Shown here piece by piece: positions 61,271 through 64,000 of a stretch of 64,000 nucleotides of DNA. The DNA is from an uncultured bacterium (GTDB lineage Bacteria > Bacillota > Clostridia > Lachnospirales > Lachnospiraceae). The notes beneath the pieces are model-generated. The model was not told the origin of the DNA. It was given only the letters and a program-made list of their open reading frames with translations, and searched no databases. Where the stretch lies: NCBI GenBank assembly GCA_947073545.1, contig CAMTMP010000016.1, positions 16,786 to 80,785 of the forward strand, in the 5' to 3' direction. The position numbers and the translations under genes are program-made. The stretch's first letter is position 1; each line of letters opens with the position of its first letter.

Positions 61271-62137
61271 TCAGATCTTTCTCGCTGCCAGCAGCGCAGC
61301 GTCCTCTGCCTCGTGCCCCTTATTCGCATACAAAGGCTTCACTCTGGTCAGCGCCAGACCAACGCCCGTCACAATGACAGCCGCGACCACAGCTTCCACC
61401 ACGCCGTTGAATGCCACCACGCCCATGATGACGTCCAACACCGCATCGCCAGCCACGCCCATAGCATTCGCGTAGTCGTCCTTATACAGAATGAAAATGC
61501 CGCTCATCACAAAGAGCGTGTTGGTAAAAGCGCCTGCAAGTCCCGCATAGGAGATCGCAATATTGGCGGATGCTTTCTTCATGCCGCCCGCAGTCAGCAC
61601 TGCCATGAGCGCTGCGCCCGCTGCCAGGCCGATCACCGTGCAGACTACTGCGCTGAGCGCCTCCGGGAACAGCCGCATCAAAAACGCCCTGACGGAGATA
61701 TATAATATAACAGATGCCATTAAATCCACAACAATCTTCCCCGCCTTGTTATCGCCCTTCACGATCCGGCGGATCAGGAGCCATACAAAATAGGGAACCA
61801 CGCCGACTAAAATACGCGGCACAAAACAGATGTACAGGCTCTTAAAGATACCCGACACCCCTGCAACCTGATAGGCTAAAACCGGCGAAAACACAAACGC
61901 CGAAGCCGTAGCTGCCTTTACTGTGTTGTTGATTAAGCTGGTGAGTCCAAATACGAATCCTAAAAATGCACCTTTCTTCGGTCCGAGAAATAGCGCTCCA
62001 AGGATCACCGGGATGTGAATAATCGTCGCATTGATGACTACAAGCGGGATATATCCCAGCGGTGTGAATGCCATAATCACAATTATGGCGGTGAACAGTG
62101 CCGTAAGCACAAGTTCATAGGTCTTTTCATTTTTCAT
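61271..62137 (-). CDS. ECF transporter S component, probably for pantothenate
   Basis: 288 residues, about six to eight membrane helices. N-terminus ELVLTALFTAIIVIMAFTPLGYIPL and IPVILGALFLGPKKGAFLGFVFGLTSLI are typical of ECF S components. Longer than the usual 180-200 residues. Location just upstream of coaX and coaBC suggests pantothenate (PanT-like), an inference from context. The ECF ATPases and T component are elsewhere, as in group II systems. GGAGG 7 bases before ATG. Confidence 0.78.
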   Translation of the reverse strand: MKNEKTYELVLTALFTAIIVIMAFTPLGYIPLVVINATIIHIPVILGALFLGPKKGAFLGFVFGLTSLINNTVKAATASAFVFSPVLAYQVAGVSGIFKSLYICFVPRILVGVVPYFVWLLIRRIVKGDNKAGKIVVDLMASVILYISVRAFLMRLFPEALSAVVCTVIGLAAGAALMAVLTAGGMKKASANIAISYAGLAGAFTNTLFVMSGIFILYKDDYANAMGVAGDAVLDVIMGVVAFNGVVEAVVAAVIVTGVGLALTRVKPLYANKGHEAEDAALLAARKI

Positions 62138-62170
62138 GGTACAATCCTCCTGTTATTATTCTCATACGAG

Positions 62171-62252
62171 GTAACCGTTCCGTACCTTCACATTCACGTC
62201 CTGTTCTTATGGTCTGTGCGGTAAATGCCTGTGCCTGTACTGAAATAGTTAC
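62171..62252. repeat. GTAAC/GTTAC-bounded element in the ECF gene leader
   Basis: Ends GTAACCGTTCCGTAC and GTACTGAAATAGTTAC are imperfect inverted repeats around 82 bases with no frame. The sequence taaatgc...gcctgtac near the right end matches 5876-5908. It lies between the promoter at 62275-62303 and the gene. Confidence 0.6.
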
Positions 62253-62274
62253 AAACGAGATACAATACGGTGGT

Positions 62275-62303
62275 ATCATACCACATTGCTGTTTTCTTGA
62301 CAA
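62275..62303 (-). promoter_or_regulatory. SigA-type promoter of the ECF/coaX/coaBC run
   Basis: On the minus strand TTGTCA (62303-62298), 17-base spacer, TATGAT (62280-62275). Confidence 0.65.
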
Positions 62304-62338
62304 TTAAAGTTTCAAAAAACACATGTTATGTATCAAAA

Positions 62339-62367
62339 AAAAGACAGCCCGGCGGACTGTCTTTTCT
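62339..62367 (-). terminator. Terminator of the rubrerythrin gene
   Basis: AAAAGACAG pairs with CTGTCTTTT with inner GCCC..GGC; T-rich on both sides. Confidence 0.85.
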
Positions 62368-62373
62368 CTCGTT

Positions 62374-62913
62374 CTAGTAATTCTCCGGCTTCACCTGAAA
62401 ATAGGACTGGGGGTGCTTGCACACGGGGCAAAGCTCCGGCGCTTTCTTGCCGATCACGATATGACCGCAGTTTAAGCACTGCCATACGCAGTCGCCGTCC
62501 TTGGAAAATACGACGCCATCCTCCATGTTCTGGATCAGCTTGCGGTATCTCTCCTCGTGCTCCTTCTCGATCTTTGCCACACCTTCAAAGAGCAGGGCAA
62601 GTTCCTCAAAGCCTTCCTTTCTCGCATCCTCCGCAAATCCCGCGTACATATCCGTCCACTCGTAATTTTCACCCTCGGCCGCGTCCCGCAGATTCTCTCT
62701 CGTCTCCGGAATAGCGCCGCCGTGCAGATACTTAAACCAGATCTTGGCATGTTCTTTTTCGTTTGCCGCCGTCTCCGCGAAAATATTCGCCATCTGCACA
62801 TAGCCGTCCTTCTTTGCCTTTGACGCATAATAAGTATACTTCGTGTACGCCTGAGATTCCCCGGCAAACGCTGCCAGCAGGTTTTTTTCCGTCTTTGACC
62901 CTTTCAAATCCAT
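62374..62913 (-). CDS. rbr: Rubrerythrin
   Basis: 179 residues; peroxide-reducing di-iron protein of anaerobes. Ferritin-like four-helix domain with diiron ligands in [20 protein letters not shown] and [10 protein letters not shown], and a C-terminal rubredoxin-like domain with CLNCGHIV and [17 protein letters not shown] lies about 9 bases before the ATG. Confidence 0.95.
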   Translation of the reverse strand: MDLKGSKTEKNLLAAFAGESQAYTKYTYYASKAKKDGYVQMANIFAETAANEKEHAKIWFKYLHGGAIPETRENLRDAAEGENYEWTDMYAGFAEDARKEGFEELALLFEGVAKIEKEHEERYRKLIQNMEDGVVFSKDGDCVWQCLNCGHIVIGKKAPELCPVCKHPQSYFQVKPENY

Positions 62914-63001
62914 AACAGACCCTCCTTTTTTATCAGTGTTACCATTTTACACCAAATCTTTCCTCTTGTCTTGCGAAAATTTTAAAGCAGGAAAAGCCTC
63001 T

Positions 63002-64000
63002 CTACTTCACCGTCACTTGAAAGCACACCGCCTCTTCTTTCGAAAGCGTATTTGTGGCCGTCACCTGATAACTGCCCGGCGTCCGCGCGGTCAATACGGC
63101 CTCATAGGTGGACTTGCCTGCCTTGACCTTCAGGCCGTTCTTCGGCAGGCCCTCTGAAAGGGGTGTCACCGTCCATTTCAGTTTATCCGTCTCCACGGCC
63201 CGCATCAGCCTGCTCACCTGCGCGTACAATGCACAACTGTCTCCCGATTTCATCACCACCCCGTCCGTCGGCACTTCCACCGGTTTCCTGGTCCGGTCGT
63301 TCTTCAGTTCTTCCACATCGGCATACCGGATTTTCATGGTCTTGTCCGTTGCAAGCATATCCTTTTTGGTGGCAAACGCTTTCTTTGCGGAAGCGGCCGA
63401 CTCCGCCTCACCAACATATTTGGCCTGTAAAATAACGGAATATTTCTTATTGGCAGAAAGGCCGCCAAGTCGAAAGGTATTTATCGTTATCCCGTCAAAA
63501 CCATCCTTTGTCACCGTCTCTGCGTCAGTCTCGGAAATCGTCCGTTTCGCCCCGCTCACCTCATCCGTCAAGAGCGCCTCATACCGGATTCCTGCACTCT
63601 GCTCTCCCACCAGCAGATGGGTAAACCGGATCTCGGCCGTGGTATCCTTTGGCACAACGCTCTTAATCACCGGCGATGTGGGCGGTACGGAAGCTCTGAT
63701 GCCGTCTGCTGCCGCCGACATGCTGTCCACATGCGTGGTGTTCTCCGACACGCTATTCTCTGACACACTCTCTTCCGCCGTGTCCTCCGTACTATTCTCC
63801 GACACACTCTCTTCCGCTGTGTCCTCCGTACTATTCTCCGACACACTCTCTTCCGCCGTGTCCTCCGCACTGTTTTCCGACACACTCTCTTCCGCCGTGT
63901 CCTCCGTACTATTCTCCGACACGCTCTCTTCCGCCGTGTCCTCCGTACTATTCTCCGACACGCTCTCTTCCGCCGTGTCCTCCGTACTATTCTCCGACAC
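63002..64000 (-). CDS. Surface protein with VSEN repeats and Ig/FnIII-like domains (C-terminal part)
   Basis: The frame is open to the window edge, so only the C-terminal 332 residues are visible. It begins in a region of 13-residue repeats (SVSENSTEDTAEE) with at least six copies, then SENSVSENTTHVDS and a transition. The rest has two beta-sandwich domains: an FnIII-like one (about 110-210, VIKSVVPKDTTAEIRFTHLLV to ATKKDM) and an Ig-like one near the C-terminus (KLKWTVTPLSEGLPKNGLKV, TARTPGSYQVTATN). No sortase motif at the end. Probably exported and the real N-terminus is outside the window. Confidence 0.7.
   Translation of the reverse strand: MSENSTEDTAEESVSENSTEDTAEESVSENSTEDTAEESVSENSAEDTAEESVSENSTEDTAEESVSENSTEDTAEESVSENSVSENTTHVDSMSAAADGIRASVPPTSPVIKSVVPKDTTAEIRFTHLLVGEQSAGIRYEALLTDEVSGAKRTISETDAETVTKDGFDGITINTFRLGGLSANKKYSVILQAKYVGEAESAASAKKAFATKKDMLATDKTMKIRYADVEELKNDRTRKPVEVPTDGVVMKSGDSCALYAQVSRLMRAVETDKLKWTVTPLSEGLPKNGLKVKAGKSTYEAVLTARTPGSYQVTATNTLSKEEAVCFQVTVK
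63762..64000 (-). repeat. 39-bp tandem repeats coding SVSENSTEDTAEE
   Basis: At least six tandem copies of a 39-base unit run off the window edge; one copy has GCA in place of ACA (Thr to Ala). The near-identity at the DNA level suggests recent expansion. Confidence 0.9.

Overview
The window looks like a chromosomal segment of a spore-forming, anaerobic clostridium, most likely Lachnospiraceae. The evidence is the sporulation genes (sigK, spoIIP, gpr, sigH), class III Firmicutes fructose-bisphosphatase, Mini-RNase III, RNA polymerase sporulation-type sigma factors, rubrerythrin, SGNH and surface proteins with V-S-x-N repeats, strong AGGAGG-type ribosome binding sites, moderately high GC, and Thr/Gly tRNAs without encoded CCA. 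I see no rRNA, no CRISPR array, no intact insertion sequence and no prophage. Taxonomy is inference from gene content, not from a search.

Layout. 1-7.4 kb: the leftward block gpr-spoIIP-lepA-hemW followed by sigK and the start of an HD-GYP-type protein, diverging from rpsT. 7.5-9.4 kb: a zinc-ribbon/TPM membrane pair. 9.6-11.5 kb: a degenerate GGDEF protein followed by a PurF-like protein without the catalytic cysteine. 11.6-20 kb: an AT-rich orphan DNA methyltransferase, rlmD, pcrA, an SPFH/zinc-ribbon protein and a soluble-sensor-less chemoreceptor. 20-27.7 kb: EamA transporter, small conserved protein, tRNA-Gly, NMT1-type lipoprotein, then Hpt, DUF1836, YerC and a large hybrid histidine kinase, and a cold shock gene. 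27.9-35.2 kb: eukaryote-type HisA, low-complexity lipoprotein, fbp, dapB, dapA with a lysine riboswitch, a cobalamin adenosyltransferase homologue and a two-OB SSB-like protein. 35.4-49 kb: typA, mgtE, YigZ, a class A PBP, an SGNH hydrolase, rlmB, mrnC, cysS and cysE. 49.3-55.9 kb: a carbohydrate locus (GH3 enzyme, AraC regulator, ABC permeases and binding protein). 56-64 kb: tRNA-Thr, sigH, ispF, MATE pump, a pantothenate-to-CoA cluster (ECF S component, coaX, coaBC), rubrerythrin and the C-terminal part of a repeat-rich surface protein.

How genes work together. dapA is under a lysine riboswitch with an intrinsic terminator, so the lysine branch (dapA, dapB) senses its end product. The ECF protein, CoaX and CoaBC fit pantothenate uptake, phosphorylation and conversion to 4'-phosphopantetheine. 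CysE and CysS link cysteine synthesis to its tRNA charging. The GH3 enzyme, AraC regulator and ABC importer form a glycan-use unit that lacks its own ATPase. The hybrid kinase and the stand-alone Hpt protein could form a phosphorelay.

The most unusual content is (1) several families of small structured intergenic repeats, including one whose hairpin shows compensatory changes next to a ribosome binding site and one that folds as a three-way junction just upstream of two start codons; (2) a PurF paralogue that has lost its glutaminase nucleophile; (3) a run of ten C residues inside the first codons of the AraC regulator, a possible phase-variation switch; and (4) two exported proteins with V-S-x-N type repeats.
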